Assembly (NCBI RefSeq): GCF_008364685.1
Contig: NZ_VTTL01000002.1
Location: 186,001 to 250,000, forward strand
Length of the DNA: 64,000 nucleotides
From: Xanthobacter oligotrophicus
GTDB taxonomy: Bacteria > Pseudomonadota > Alphaproteobacteria > Rhizobiales > Xanthobacteraceae
Direction: 5' to 3'
This document shows positions 16,736 through 25,198 of the stretch, piece after piece. Made by a program: the position numbers and the translations under genes. Positions within the stretch are counted from its first letter, which is position 1, and each line of letters opens with the position of its first letter. A model generated the notes under the pieces. The model ran no database searches. It saw nothing but the letters and a program-made list of their open reading frames with translations, and was not told the DNA's origin.

Positions 16736-17937
16736 TCGAGATCGACGTTTCCCTCGCCCGCAGCACGGGCTTCTGCCTGGAAGCCCATTTCACAGCCCCG
16801 GACATGGGCGTGACGGCGCTTTTCGGCCGGTCGGGATCGGGCAAGACCACCATCATCCAGGTCGTCGCCGGCTCGGTGCGGCCCGATCGCGGGCGCATCC
16901 AGGTGGGCGGCGAGGTGTTTTTCGACAGCGAGAAGGGCATCGACCTGCCCATGGAACGGCGCGGCGCCGGCTATGTGTTCCAGGATGCCCGCCTGTTCCC
17001 GCACATGAGCGTGGACAACAATTTGCGCTACGGCGAGCGCCGGGCCAAGCGGCAGATCACCATCCGCTTCGACGCGGTGGTGGACATGCTGGGCATCGGC
17101 CACTTGCTGAAGCGCCGGCCCCACACCCTTTCCGGCGGCGAGAAGCAGCGCGTCGCCATCGGCCGCGCGCTGCTCTCCCAGCCGCGCCTGCTGCTCATGG
17201 ACGAGCCGCTCGCCTCCCTCGACGAGATGCGCAAGGGCGAGATCCTTCCCTATCTCGAGCGCCTGAGGGACGAGCTGCGGCTGCCCATCCTGTATGTGAG
17301 CCACTCGGTGGAGGAGGTGCTGCGCCTGTCGGACGCGGTGGCGGCCGTGGCCGACGGCAAGGTGATCGCCTGCGGCCCCCTCGCCGAGGTGCTGTCCCGG
17401 CCGGAACTTCTGCCCGTGCTCGGCCGCTTCGACCTCGGGACCATCTTCGACTGCACCATTACCGCGCATAATGAGGAGTTCGGCCTCTCCACCGTCTCCT
17501 TCCCCGACGGCGAGCTTCGGGTGCCGCTGGTGGGGCGGCCGGTGGGCGCCCCGGCGCGCGCCCGTGTTCGCTCGCGCGACGTGTCGCTCTCGCTATCGCG
17601 GCCCATCGACGTGTCGGTGACGAATCGCCTCTCCGGCACCATCGCCAGCATCACGCGGGCGGAAGGCCCGTTCGCGGACGTGGAGGTGGCGCTCGCCCAT
17701 GGCAAGCTTCATTCACTGGTGACGCAGGAGAGCGTGCAGCGCCTGGCGCTGGAACCGGGCATGGCGGTGTGGGCCATGATCAAGGCCGTGACCGTGGACA
17801 GCCGCCCGGCCGGCTTCAACTCGCCGGGGGCGGAGATCAGATCGCCTTCGCCGGTTTCGCAGCCACGGCAGCCGTCTCCGGCTCCTCCGGCTCTGCGTGT
17901 GATTGCGGGCGGAACTCCACCGAAAGTGCCTTCGTGA
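16732..17937 (+). CDS. modC: Molybdate ABC transporter ATPase ModC
   Basis: 401 residues. Walker A FGRSGSGKT (31-39), signature LSGGE (133-137), Walker B LLLMDEP (153-159), H-loop SHSVEEV, then a C-terminal TOBE/Mop-like domain (about 285-360: RVRSRDVSLSLSRP, NRLSGTIASI) that can bind oxyanion. ATG overlaps the modB stop by 4 bp. The last roughly 45 residues are Pro-rich and unconserved, and their codons overlap the convergent modE gene by 101 bp. Confidence 0.93.
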   Translation: MIEIDVSLARSTGFCLEAHFTAPDMGVTALFGRSGSGKTTIIQVVAGSVRPDRGRIQVGGEVFFDSEKGIDLPMERRGAGYVFQDARLFPHMSVDNNLRYGERRAKRQITIRFDAVVDMLGIGHLLKRRPHTLSGGEKQRVAIGRALLSQPRLLLMDEPLASLDEMRKGEILPYLERLRDELRLPILYVSHSVEEVLRLSDAVAAVADGKVIACGPLAEVLSRPELLPVLGRFDLGTIFDCTITAHNEEFGLSTVSFPDGELRVPLVGRPVGAPARARVRSRDVSLSLSRPIDVSVTNRLSGTIASITRAEGPFADVEVALAHGKLHSLVTQESVQRLALEPGMAVWAMIKAVTVDSRPAGFNSPGAEIRSPSPVSQPRQPSPAPPALRVIAGGTPPKVPS

Positions 17938-18265
17938 GCTCGTCGACCGAGGCGTTGGTCGCCTTCGCCGCCTGGCGCTCCATGGCGCGGTAGAGAGCGA
18001 TGATGCGCTCGCCGAACGCGGTCACTTCCGTACCGGCGCCGCGGCGGCCCGGAAAGGTCACGATCACCCGCTGCTCGAACATGCGGTCCAGCTCGTCCAC
18101 CAGAAGCCAGGCCCGGCGGTAGCTCATGCCGATGGCCTTGGCGGCGGAGAGGATGGAGCGATGCTCGCGGATCGCCTCCAGAAGCATGATCTTGCCAGGA
18201 CCGAGGCGGCGACCATCCGGAAAATCGACACGCAGAAACAGGCGGGTACCGACCTTTTTCGTCAC
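17837..18265 (-). CDS. ModE-type molybdate regulator lacking the Mop domain
   Basis: 142 residues: a winged-helix domain of the ModE N-terminal/LysR type (LGPGKIMLLEAIREHRSILSAAKAIGMSYRRAWLLVDELDRMF), then a helical tail. Full ModE (about 260 residues) carries two molybdate-binding Mop domains; these are absent, so it may sense molybdate indirectly or not at all. GTG at 18265 has a strong GAGGAGG site; a longer ATG start at 18316 would lie inside a palindromic repeat and is rejected. Convergent and overlapping with modC, which it presumably regulates. Confidence 0.85.
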   Translation of the reverse strand: MTKKVGTRLFLRVDFPDGRRLGPGKIMLLEAIREHRSILSAAKAIGMSYRRAWLLVDELDRMFEQRVIVTFPGRRGAGTEVTAFGERIIALYRAMERQAAKATNASVDELTKALSVEFRPQSHAEPEEPETAAVAAKPAKAI

Positions 18266-18280
18266 TACGTCCCTCCTCGC

Positions 18281-18410
18281 GCGCCTAGTGGTTCGACCGC
18301 GACAGATGGGTTCCATCTGTCGCGAGCAGGTCGAACCACAAGCCTATGATCTGGTGGATCAACTTTTCGAAACAGATGGGTACCATCCGTTTCGGTTGAT
18401 CCACTAGCGC
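18281..18410. repeat. Composite double-hairpin palindromic element
   Basis: Two hairpins with related tips stand side by side. The first has outer arms 18288-18298/18329-18339 and inner arms 18299-18309/18313-18323; the second has outer arms 18354-18363/18395-18404 and inner arms 18368-18379/18383-18394. Both tips carry ACAGATGGG..CCAT. The whole is bounded by inverted ends GCGCCTAGTGG and CCACTAGCGC. It lies directly upstream of the short modE gene and downstream of the FTR1 gene; the remaining gap (18411-18559) holds nothing I recognise. Confidence 0.8.
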
Positions 18411-18559
18411 GGCATGGCGGAGGGTGATCATACCGGAAGAGCCTCCGGCCGGGAACGCTTTCCCGCAGGAAAGATGCGGTGCCCGGAGGCCGACGCCGCG
18501 CCGGATCCGCCCAGGCGAGCGGACAGGCCGTTCCGCTTGGACCATCCAAAACCCGAGGG

Positions 18560-19402
18560 TCAGGCTCGCACCTGGCGGGGGGCGCCGGCGGAGTGGGATA
18601 TGCGGCCGTTCACCACCGCCGACAGCAGGACGATGGTGGCCACCGTCCCGAGATAGGCGAGCAGCTGCATGCCCGTGGGCTCGGCGCGATAGCCGACGAG
18701 GGTGCGCAGCACACGCCCCAGGGCGCTGTCGTTGGCGAGTAGCCAGCTGGTGTTCCACAGCGGATCCGCCAGGGACTGGATAAAGCCCGAATCCTGGAGA
18801 ATGCCCACCACCTGCGCGGCAAGGCCTGCGGCAAGCAGGGTGATGATAACGGCCGTGACCTTGAACAGGTGCTTGAGCGGAATGGCGACCAGCCCGCGAT
18901 AGAGCACCAGTGAGACCACCGCTCCACAAGCGAGGCCCGCGAGGCCACCAAGGGCCACCGCACCCGCGGTCTCGTCGCCGGTGGTGGCAATGCCATAGAG
19001 GAAGAGCACGACTTCCACGCCCTCGCGCAGCACCGCCATGCCCACCACGATGGCGAGCGCCGCCAGAGGCCGGCGGCCTTCCTTCACGTCGCGCCCGACA
19101 TTCTTCATCTCGACGACCATGTGCCGGCCGTGGCTCGCCATCCACACCACGGTCCACACCAGCATGACCACGGCGACGGAGAGAATGGCGGCGTTGAGGA
19201 TGTCCTGGCCCGAGCCGTCGAAGGTGGAGGCGATCTGGTCCGCAAAAAGCGCCAGCAGCGCAGAGCCGGAAAGGCCGCCCAGGATGCCGAGGCCGATCCA
19301 CAGGCCGCGATGGCGGATGCCCTCCGAAGCCGCAAGAACAACGCCGGTGACGATGCCCGCCTCCAGCACTTCGCGGAAGACGATCAGCAGGGCGGCAATC
19401 AT
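18560..19402 (-). CDS. FTR1-family iron permease (EfeU-like)
   Basis: 280 residues, seven predicted membrane helices. Both iron-binding REXXE motifs are present: REVLE (10-14) and REGVE (126-130). The family moves iron across the inner membrane, in EfeUOB together with an imelysin-domain protein. Here two imelysin-type genes lie divergently to the right, supporting an iron-uptake locus, although no EfeB peroxidase is present. ATG at 19402 is followed at once by the conserved N-terminal helix. Larger frames across this region are shadows. Confidence 0.93.
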   Translation of the reverse strand: MIAALLIVFREVLEAGIVTGVVLAASEGIRHRGLWIGLGILGGLSGSALLALFADQIASTFDGSGQDILNAAILSVAVVMLVWTVVWMASHGRHMVVEMKNVGRDVKEGRRPLAALAIVVGMAVLREGVEVVLFLYGIATTGDETAGAVALGGLAGLACGAVVSLVLYRGLVAIPLKHLFKVTAVIITLLAAGLAAQVVGILQDSGFIQSLADPLWNTSWLLANDSALGRVLRTLVGYRAEPTGMQLLAYLGTVATIVLLSAVVNGRISHSAGAPRQVRA

Positions 19403-19509
19403 GGCAACCGGTCCTTCCTGGCAAGCAACTGAGCAAGCATCCGGCCGGCTTCCGACTTGCGGGCTGCAATGCTCGCGCGGATACGACGAAAGACGAAGGG
19501 ACGCGAAGA

Positions 19510-19525
19510 TTTGAACATTTCCAAA
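19510..19525. promoter_or_regulatory. Candidate iron-responsive operator 1
   Basis: Dyad TTTGAA-CAT-TTCCAAA (one extra C in the right arm), 108 bp upstream of the FTR1 start. It resembles the second dyad at 19623-19637. An Irr/Fur/RirA-type regulator is a guess from context. Confidence 0.35.
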
Positions 19526-19622
19526 ACCGACCGAAGCGGACGTTACGTAAAGAGAAAATCTGCGAATGACTGGCGAGAGCTTACCACCTCCGTGGCCGCA
19601 CTGTCATCCGGCGCCCCCTTGT

Positions 19623-19637
19623 TTTGAATTGTTCAAA
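19623..19637. promoter_or_regulatory. Candidate iron-responsive operator 2
   Basis: Perfect dyad TTTGAA-TTG-TTCAAA between the FTR1 gene and the imelysin operon. Same arms as the dyad at 19510. Regulator unknown. Confidence 0.4.
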
Positions 19638-19843
19638 TGACAAGAAACGAATATCGCCGGACCGACCCGCTGCGTTGTCCGGAACAGCCAAAGCGCCCGG
19701 CGGCACGGGATGAGAGATCTTGGCGCGGCACCCACACACTATCTCGGAGCATTGAACAGGAGCCTGAATTGGCGTAACGTAACTCTACTGCCATCTGCGT
19801 CGTTTTGACTTGGATCTGACAAGTCTTCGGGACAGCGCCGAAC

Positions 19844-19860
19844 AATGGAACAATTCCATT
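19844..19860. promoter_or_regulatory. Dyad upstream of the imelysin operon
   Basis: Perfect dyad AATGGAA-CAA-TTCCATT, 104 bp before the imelysin ATG; possible operator. Confidence 0.35.
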
Positions 19861-19964
19861 GTCTGGCCCGCCACTTGCCGCCCCATGGACGGGTCCCTAA
19901 TGTCGGACGGGAGGGAGCCGTCCCCCGCCCCTTTGCGAACATTCATTTCAAGGAGAGAAGGTCG

Positions 19965-21251
19965 ATGCGCGCGCATGTTCTTGGCGCAGTCGTCGCCGCA
20001 GTTGCAGCCTTCGCGAGCCCGGCCTTCGCCGAAGCTCCCAAGGACGCCCCCAAGCCGCGCGACGTGATCGTCCACTATGCCGACCTGGCGCAGGCGATGT
20101 ACGGGTCCTCCGCCGCCACCGCCAAGGACATGCAGAAGGTCATCCTCTCCTTCCTCGACGCCCCCAGCGCCGACACGCTGGCCAAGGCCCGCGATGCCTG
20201 GAAGTCCGCCCGCGTCTTCTACATGCAAACCGAGGCCTTCCGTTTCGGCAACAAGGCGGTGGACCAGATCGAAGGCAACGTGAACGCCTGGCCGCTGGAC
20301 GAAGGGCTTATCGATTACGTGGACAAGAAGAGCTACGGCGAGAAGTCGGATGAAAATCCGCTCTATACCGCCAATGTGATCGGCTCCAAGTCCATCCGCA
20401 TCGGCAAGAAGACCATCGACACATCGAAGATCACCCCGGAACTGCTGCACAGCCTCAACACCGCCGGCGGCGTGCAGGCCAATGTGGCCTCGGGCTGGCA
20501 CGCCATCGAATTCCTGCTCTGGGGCCAGAACCTGCATGATCCCAAGATCAATGCCGGCAACCGGCCCTATACGGATTTCGACCTGAAGAACTGCACCAAC
20601 GCCAACTGCGACCGCCGCGCCGAATACCTCAAGGTTGCCACCGCGACGCTGGTGGCCGACCTCGAGGAAATGACGGCCCTGTGGGGACCGAAGGGAGCTG
20701 GCCGCACCACCCTTCTGAAGAAGCAGGACAAGCCGGCGCTTGGCGTTATCTTCACCGGCCTCGGCTCCCTGTCCTACGGCGAGCTTGCCGGCGAGCGCAT
20801 GAAGCTCGGCCTCATCCTGCACGACACAGAAGAGGCGCAGGACTGCTTCTCCAACAACACCTATAACGCGCACTATTACGACGAAGTGGGCATCCGCGAC
20901 GTCTATTACGGCCGCTATACCAAGCCTGACGGCACCGTCTTCTCCGGCCCCTCCGTCGCCGACCTGATCCGCGCGGCGGACCCCAAGATCGCGGACGAGA
21001 TCGACCAGAAATCGGACGCTGCCCTCGCCGCCTTGAAGAAGATCAAGGACACGGCCGACGCCGGTGAGATGTACTACGACGCGATGCTCGCGGAAGGGAA
21101 TGCGAAGGGTGCCAAGCTGATCCAGGACGGCGTGGATGCTCTCGTCGCCCAGGCCCACGCCATCGAGCGCGGGGTCGCGGCCCTGAAGCTGCAGATCAAG
21201 GTTGGCGGCTCGGCCAGTCTCGACGACCCGAAGACCGTGAAGAAGAAATGA
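19965..21251 (+). CDS. Imelysin-family iron-regulated periplasmic protein (IrpA-like)
   Basis: 428 residues with signal peptide (cleavage near AFAEA, residue 22). It carries the imelysin/M75 signature GWHAIEFLLWGQ (177-188), which holds the GxHxxE motif. Members bind metal at this site and take part in iron uptake; protease activity of the family is doubtful. ATG at 19965 is preceded by AAGGAGA. First gene of a five-gene operon (multicopper oxidase, di-heme oxidoreductase, second imelysin, DUF1513) divergent from the FTR1 permease. Confidence 0.93.
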   Translation: MRAHVLGAVVAAVAAFASPAFAEAPKDAPKPRDVIVHYADLAQAMYGSSAATAKDMQKVILSFLDAPSADTLAKARDAWKSARVFYMQTEAFRFGNKAVDQIEGNVNAWPLDEGLIDYVDKKSYGEKSDENPLYTANVIGSKSIRIGKKTIDTSKITPELLHSLNTAGGVQANVASGWHAIEFLLWGQNLHDPKINAGNRPYTDFDLKNCTNANCDRRAEYLKVATATLVADLEEMTALWGPKGAGRTTLLKKQDKPALGVIFTGLGSLSYGELAGERMKLGLILHDTEEAQDCFSNNTYNAHYYDEVGIRDVYYGRYTKPDGTVFSGPSVADLIRAADPKIADEIDQKSDAALAALKKIKDTADAGEMYYDAMLAEGNAKGAKLIQDGVDALVAQAHAIERGVAALKLQIKVGGSASLDDPKTVKKK

Positions 21252-21258
21252 GGCTGAG

Positions 21259-22731
21259 GTGACGATCTCGCGACGAGCGGTCCTGCTCGGCGCCACGGCG
21301 GCGGGGGCGGCAAGCTTTGCCCCCTCCGCCCTCGGGCGCATGCCCCTCTCGCGCGACACGCTCCCAAGGAGCGCGCCGGTGCGGCACCTCACCCTCGCCG
21401 CTGCGGAGATGGAGGTGCCGCTGCTCGGCCCCGACAAGCCGAAGACGGCGGGCTTCTGCGCCTATAACGGCACGCCCTTCCTCACCTGGCGTGCGCCGGC
21501 AGGCACCCGGCTGATGGTGGATTTCGAGAACAATCTGCCGACCCCCACGACCGTGCACTGGCACGGCATCCGCGTGCCCTACCTGTCCGACGGTGTCGCC
21601 CCCCTCACCCAGCAGCCGGTCCCGGCCGGCGGGCGCTTCAGCTACGACGTGCCCCTGCCCGATCCGGGCTTCTATTTCTTCCATCCCCATTGCGACGAAA
21701 CCGGCCAGGTGGGGCGCGGCCTCTTCGCCCTGCTGATGGTGGACGACCCGGCCGAGGCCAAGCTCGGCTTCGACCTGGAACATATAATCGCGGTCAAGGA
21801 CTGGCGGCTCGATGCGGACGGCCGCTGGTTGCCCATGTTCACGGACGAAGGCGCCTCCACCGCCGGCACCTTCGGCACGGTGCGCGCCACCAACGGCTCG
21901 GTCATTCCGCCGCGGGTCGAGGCGCCTGCATATGGCGACGTGCGTCTGCGGGTGATCGTCGCCGATTCCACCCGCACCATCGAATTCGGCTGCGAGACCA
22001 GCGACGCCGCCATCATCGCCGTGGACGGGCAGGCGCTCACCCCGCTGCCCCTCTCCAAGCTGCCGGACGAGGTCTGGCGCATGGGTCCGGCCATGCGGCT
22101 CGACGTGCATGTACACATGCCCGGCCCCGGCGAGGAGGTGAAGGTCTTCGACTATCGCACCGCCGAGCCCTATCTGCTCACCACCCTGGTGGCGGTGGAC
22201 AAGGGAAGGAAGAAGACCTCCTTCAAGCCCAAGGCGCTGCCCGCTGCCAAGGCGCCGCTGCCGGATGTCAGCCGCGCCCAGAAGCGCGATTTCATCGTTC
22301 AGACGTCCGCCGGCGCCACCGCCATCGCGCCGCCCTTGCCGCCGGATGATCCGCTGGCGAAGGCGCTGATCGATTCCTTCTGCGTGGGCGACAAGACCTT
22401 CTGGGCTATCAACCGCAATTCCTGGGGCGCGGGCGCCGACCTGCGGCTTCCGCCGCCGCTGGACACATTGAAGGACGGCGACAGCTACCGGCTCTCCATC
22501 ACCAACGTGACCAAGCATGTGCATCCCATGCACCTGCACGGACACGTCTTCCGGGTGCTGTCCTCCACCAAGAAGACGACCATCCCGCCCTATCTGGCCG
22601 ACACGGTGATGACCGAGCCCAACGAGACGGTGGAAATCGCCTTCAAGGCCGCCAGCGGCGACTGGGTGTTCCACTGCCACATCCTGGAACACATGGATGC
22701 CGGCCTCATGGGCTGGTTCCGGGTGGCATGA
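21259..22731 (+). CDS. Multicopper oxidase (CueO/laccase-like)
   Basis: 490 residues with a probable Tat signal (SRRAVLLGATAAGAASFAPSA). All copper motifs are present: HWHG (100-103), HPHC (142-145), HPMHLHGH (422-429) and HCHILEHMDAGLM (472-484), the latter two holding T1, T2 and T3 ligands. Oxidises Cu(I), Fe(II) or phenols with reduction of O2 to water in the periplasm. GTG start at 21259, 7 bp after the imelysin stop. Ferroxidase activity is inferred from the iron-handling neighbours. Confidence 0.92.
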   Translation: MTISRRAVLLGATAAGAASFAPSALGRMPLSRDTLPRSAPVRHLTLAAAEMEVPLLGPDKPKTAGFCAYNGTPFLTWRAPAGTRLMVDFENNLPTPTTVHWHGIRVPYLSDGVAPLTQQPVPAGGRFSYDVPLPDPGFYFFHPHCDETGQVGRGLFALLMVDDPAEAKLGFDLEHIIAVKDWRLDADGRWLPMFTDEGASTAGTFGTVRATNGSVIPPRVEAPAYGDVRLRVIVADSTRTIEFGCETSDAAIIAVDGQALTPLPLSKLPDEVWRMGPAMRLDVHVHMPGPGEEVKVFDYRTAEPYLLTTLVAVDKGRKKTSFKPKALPAAKAPLPDVSRAQKRDFIVQTSAGATAIAPPLPPDDPLAKALIDSFCVGDKTFWAINRNSWGAGADLRLPPPLDTLKDGDSYRLSITNVTKHVHPMHLHGHVFRVLSSTKKTTIPPYLADTVMTEPNETVEIAFKAASGDWVFHCHILEHMDAGLMGWFRVA

Positions 22732-23981
22732 TGGGACGGGTTGGTCTTCGCGCGACCCTCGCGCTGGCCCTGCTCGCGACGCCTGTCGCCGCGCAGGACC
22801 TGGACAAGCTGGACATCGCCATCGGCAAGGCGCTGTTCAGGCGGCCGTGGGTGCCGGCCCCCGCCTCCACCCGTGGCGACGACGGGCTGGGTCCGCTGTT
22901 CGATGCGCGCTCCTGCTCCACCTGCCACCCGCGCGACGGCCGGGCGCCGGCGAAGATCGAGGACGGCACGGCGGGGCGCGGCTTCGTGCTCATGATTGCC
23001 CGGCCGGACGGCTCCGGCGATCCGGTCTATGGCCGGCGCTTCCAGATTGACGCCGTGCCCGGCATCCCCCCGGAAGGGGTGATCGGCGTGAGCGACACTC
23101 TGCTGCTTGATGGCCGCACCGCCCGCGCTCCCCACCCGCAGACGCTGGGCTATGGCCCGCTCGATCCGGCGAGTGGCCTCTCCCTGCGCGTGGCGCCGGA
23201 CCTGAAGGGGCGCGGGGCGCTGGCGCAAGTGCCAGATGCGGCGATCCTCGCCATCGAAAAGGAGCAAGCGTCGGGCAAGGACGGCGTTGCGGGCCGCGCC
23301 CGCCGCATCACCCGCCCGGACGGCACCACCGCCATCGGCCGCTTCGGCTGGAAGGCGGCCCAGCCGGATCTCGCCAGCCAGTCGGCGGAAGCCTTCTTCC
23401 TCGATCTGGGCCTGTCCAACCCCTATCATCCCGAGCCGTGGGGCGATTGCACCCCCACGCAGAGCGCCTGCCGCGATGCCCCCCACGGCACCGCCAATCG
23501 CACCGAGGGTACCGAGGACGACGCGCTGGAGATCGGCCGGCCGCTGCTGGACCGGGTGGTGGCCTATGTGGCCTCCCTGCCGCCGCCGGAGCCCGATCCA
23601 CTGCCCGAGCCCGAGCGTCGCGCGGGCGCGCGCCTGTTCGCCGCCACCGGCTGCGCCGCCTGCCACCGCCCGGCCCTGCCCACGCGGGATGGCGGGCAGG
23701 CGCACATGTTTACAGACCTGCTGCTGCACGAGATGGGCCCCGGCCTCGGCGACACCATGCCGGAGCCCGGCTCCGGCGCGTCCCAATGGCGCACCGCGCC
23801 GCTGGCCGGCCTGTCTGAAGCGTTGGCGGCGCAGACGGGCTTGCTGCATGACGGGCGGGCGCGCACCATTCAGGAGGCCATCGCCTGGCACGGCGGGGAA
23901 GCGGCAGAAGCCGCGCGGCGCTTTGGCGCCCTCCCCCCGACGGACAAGGCGGCCTTGGTGCGTTACGTGTCTTCGCTTTAA
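22728..23981 (+). CDS. Di-heme c-type oxidoreductase (DUF1111, thiol-oxidoreductase-like)
   Basis: 417 residues with signal peptide (ends PVAAQ). Two haem c sites, CSTCH (63-67) and CAACH (309-313), as in the DUF1111 di-haem family related to MauG/cytochrome c peroxidases. Periplasmic. The ATG overlaps the multicopper oxidase stop (ATGA). In many proteobacteria a DUF1111 protein sits between two imelysin genes, as here. Its TAA stop coincides with the first bases of a dispersed repeat. Confidence 0.92.
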   Translation: MMGRVGLRATLALALLATPVAAQDLDKLDIAIGKALFRRPWVPAPASTRGDDGLGPLFDARSCSTCHPRDGRAPAKIEDGTAGRGFVLMIARPDGSGDPVYGRRFQIDAVPGIPPEGVIGVSDTLLLDGRTARAPHPQTLGYGPLDPASGLSLRVAPDLKGRGALAQVPDAAILAIEKEQASGKDGVAGRARRITRPDGTTAIGRFGWKAAQPDLASQSAEAFFLDLGLSNPYHPEPWGDCTPTQSACRDAPHGTANRTEGTEDDALEIGRPLLDRVVAYVASLPPPEPDPLPEPERRAGARLFAATGCAACHRPALPTRDGGQAHMFTDLLLHEMGPGLGDTMPEPGSGASQWRTAPLAGLSEALAAQTGLLHDGRARTIQEAIAWHGGEAAEAARRFGALPPTDKAALVRYVSSL

Positions 23982-24083
23982 AGCGTTTTCGAGCGAAGGG
24001 GATACCGGTCCGCGGCAAGAAAACGCGTCAACATTGGATCTGGAGCGATCGCCGTGAGCCAGTGCGAACGCAAAGCGCTCCAG
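23977..24083. repeat. Dispersed repeat family B, copy 2
   Basis: Begins TTTAAAGCGTTTTCGAGCGAAGGGGATACC, continues AAGAAAACGCGTCAACA and CGATCGCCGTGAGCC, and ends CGCAAAGCGCTCC. Same family as 11705-11827. The first TAA is the stop codon of the di-heme gene, and the element fills nearly all of the gap before the second imelysin gene. Confidence 0.85.
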
Positions 24084-24101
24084 ATAATGAGAGACGGTCG
24101 G

Positions 24102-25196
24102 ATGTTTTACCGCTTTTCAGCCCCCACCCGCCGCGCCGTTCTCGGCCTCGTGGTCGGCCTTGCACTTGCCCCAGTCGCTGCGCCAGGCCATGCCGCCAGC
24201 CCCGCGCTCGATCCCGTGCCGCTCATCGAGACCTGGCTTTTGCCGCGATACGATGCCCTTGCCGGCGCCACCAAGGCGCAGGCTACCGCCTGGGCGACCT
24301 TCTGCGCCAAGCCGGAAGCCGTCGGCCTGCCGGCGCTGAAGGAGGCCTATGGCAAGGCGGCGGACGCCTGGAACGCGGTGGAATTCGTCACCTTCGGCCC
24401 CATCAGCCTGTCGCTGCGCGCCGACCGCATCTCCTTCTTCCCGGACCGTCGCAACGCCATCACCCGTGGCCTTGCCGAGATCATCGGCGATCCCGACGCC
24501 GGCCGGCTGGAGCCGACCCGCTTCGCCCAGTCCAGCGCGTCGGTGCAGGGCCTGCCGGCGCTGGAGCGGCTGCTCTATGAGGAAGGTGCAGCGGATGCCC
24601 TCCTGACCGGCCCGGAGGCGGCGCGGCGCTGCGCCCTCGGCACTGCGATCGCCACCAATCTCGCCGCCATCGCCGCCGAGATCCGCACCGCCTGGGGTGA
24701 CAAGGCCACGGGCGTGCTCGGCGCCATCGTCTCCGGCAAGGGCGACCCGGCCCTGTTCCCGGATGTGGGCGCCCTGCCCGGCATGATCCTCACCGACCTG
24801 TCCGGCGCCTATCAGCGGGTGACCGACACCAAGATCCTGCCCGTGCTCGGCACCGGCCCCGCCGAGGCCAAGCCCACCCTCGCCGACAACTGGCGCTCGG
24901 GTCGTTCCGGGCGAGTGGCAGCGAACATGATCAGGAGCGCCGACGCCCTGCTGGTGGCCGTGGGCACGCAATTGCCGAGCCGGCCGCAATATGTGGTCAA
25001 CAAGGCTGCCACCGGCGCCGATGCCGCCGCCGACAAGCTGCCCGCCGACATCGGCGCCGCCGCCAGCACCGCCCAGGGCGCGAGCGCGCTGCAGGCCGCC
25101 ATCAAGACCTTCAAGGTGGCGCAGGCGAGCGTCTACAAGCCCGTCGCCTCCTATTTCGGCATCTCGCTCGGCTTCAACGCCCTGGACGGGGACTGA
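24102..25196 (+). CDS. Imelysin-family protein 2
   Basis: 364 residues with signal peptide (Tat-like RRAVLGLVVGLALAPVAAPGHAA). Imelysin-like helical repeats align with the first protein, but the motif reads GLPALERLLYE where the first has GWHAIEFLLWG: the His is replaced by Pro while the Glu remains. Such members occur in pairs with IrpA-type imelysins; metal binding may differ. ATG at 24102 is used; upstream residues would be encoded by the repeat. 2 bp before the DUF1513 gene. Confidence 0.88.
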   Translation: MFYRFSAPTRRAVLGLVVGLALAPVAAPGHAASPALDPVPLIETWLLPRYDALAGATKAQATAWATFCAKPEAVGLPALKEAYGKAADAWNAVEFVTFGPISLSLRADRISFFPDRRNAITRGLAEIIGDPDAGRLEPTRFAQSSASVQGLPALERLLYEEGAADALLTGPEAARRCALGTAIATNLAAIAAEIRTAWGDKATGVLGAIVSGKGDPALFPDVGALPGMILTDLSGAYQRVTDTKILPVLGTGPAEAKPTLADNWRSGRSGRVAANMIRSADALLVAVGTQLPSRPQYVVNKAATGADAAADKLPADIGAAASTAQGASALQAAIKTFKVAQASVYKPVASYFGISLGFNALDGD

Positions 25197-25198
25197 GC

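Larger units (their letters stand above)
19403..19964. other. Divergent iron-locus intergenic region
   Basis: 562 bp without a gene, lower in GC than its surroundings. It must contain the promoters of the FTR1 gene and of the imelysin operon. It carries two TTTGAA-N3-TTC(C)AAA dyads and one AATGGAA-N3-TTCCATT dyad (listed separately) and an 8-bp palindrome TTACGTAA at 19543-19550. Confidence 0.6.

Noticed and set aside
18281-18410. CRISPR-like repeats
   Set aside because: Two related hairpins only, no regular spacers and no cas genes in the window.
18285-19469. 394-codon minus-strand frame over the FTR1 gene
   Set aside because: Low-complexity Arg/Pro/Gly protein in another frame; FTR1 with both REXXE motifs is the real product.
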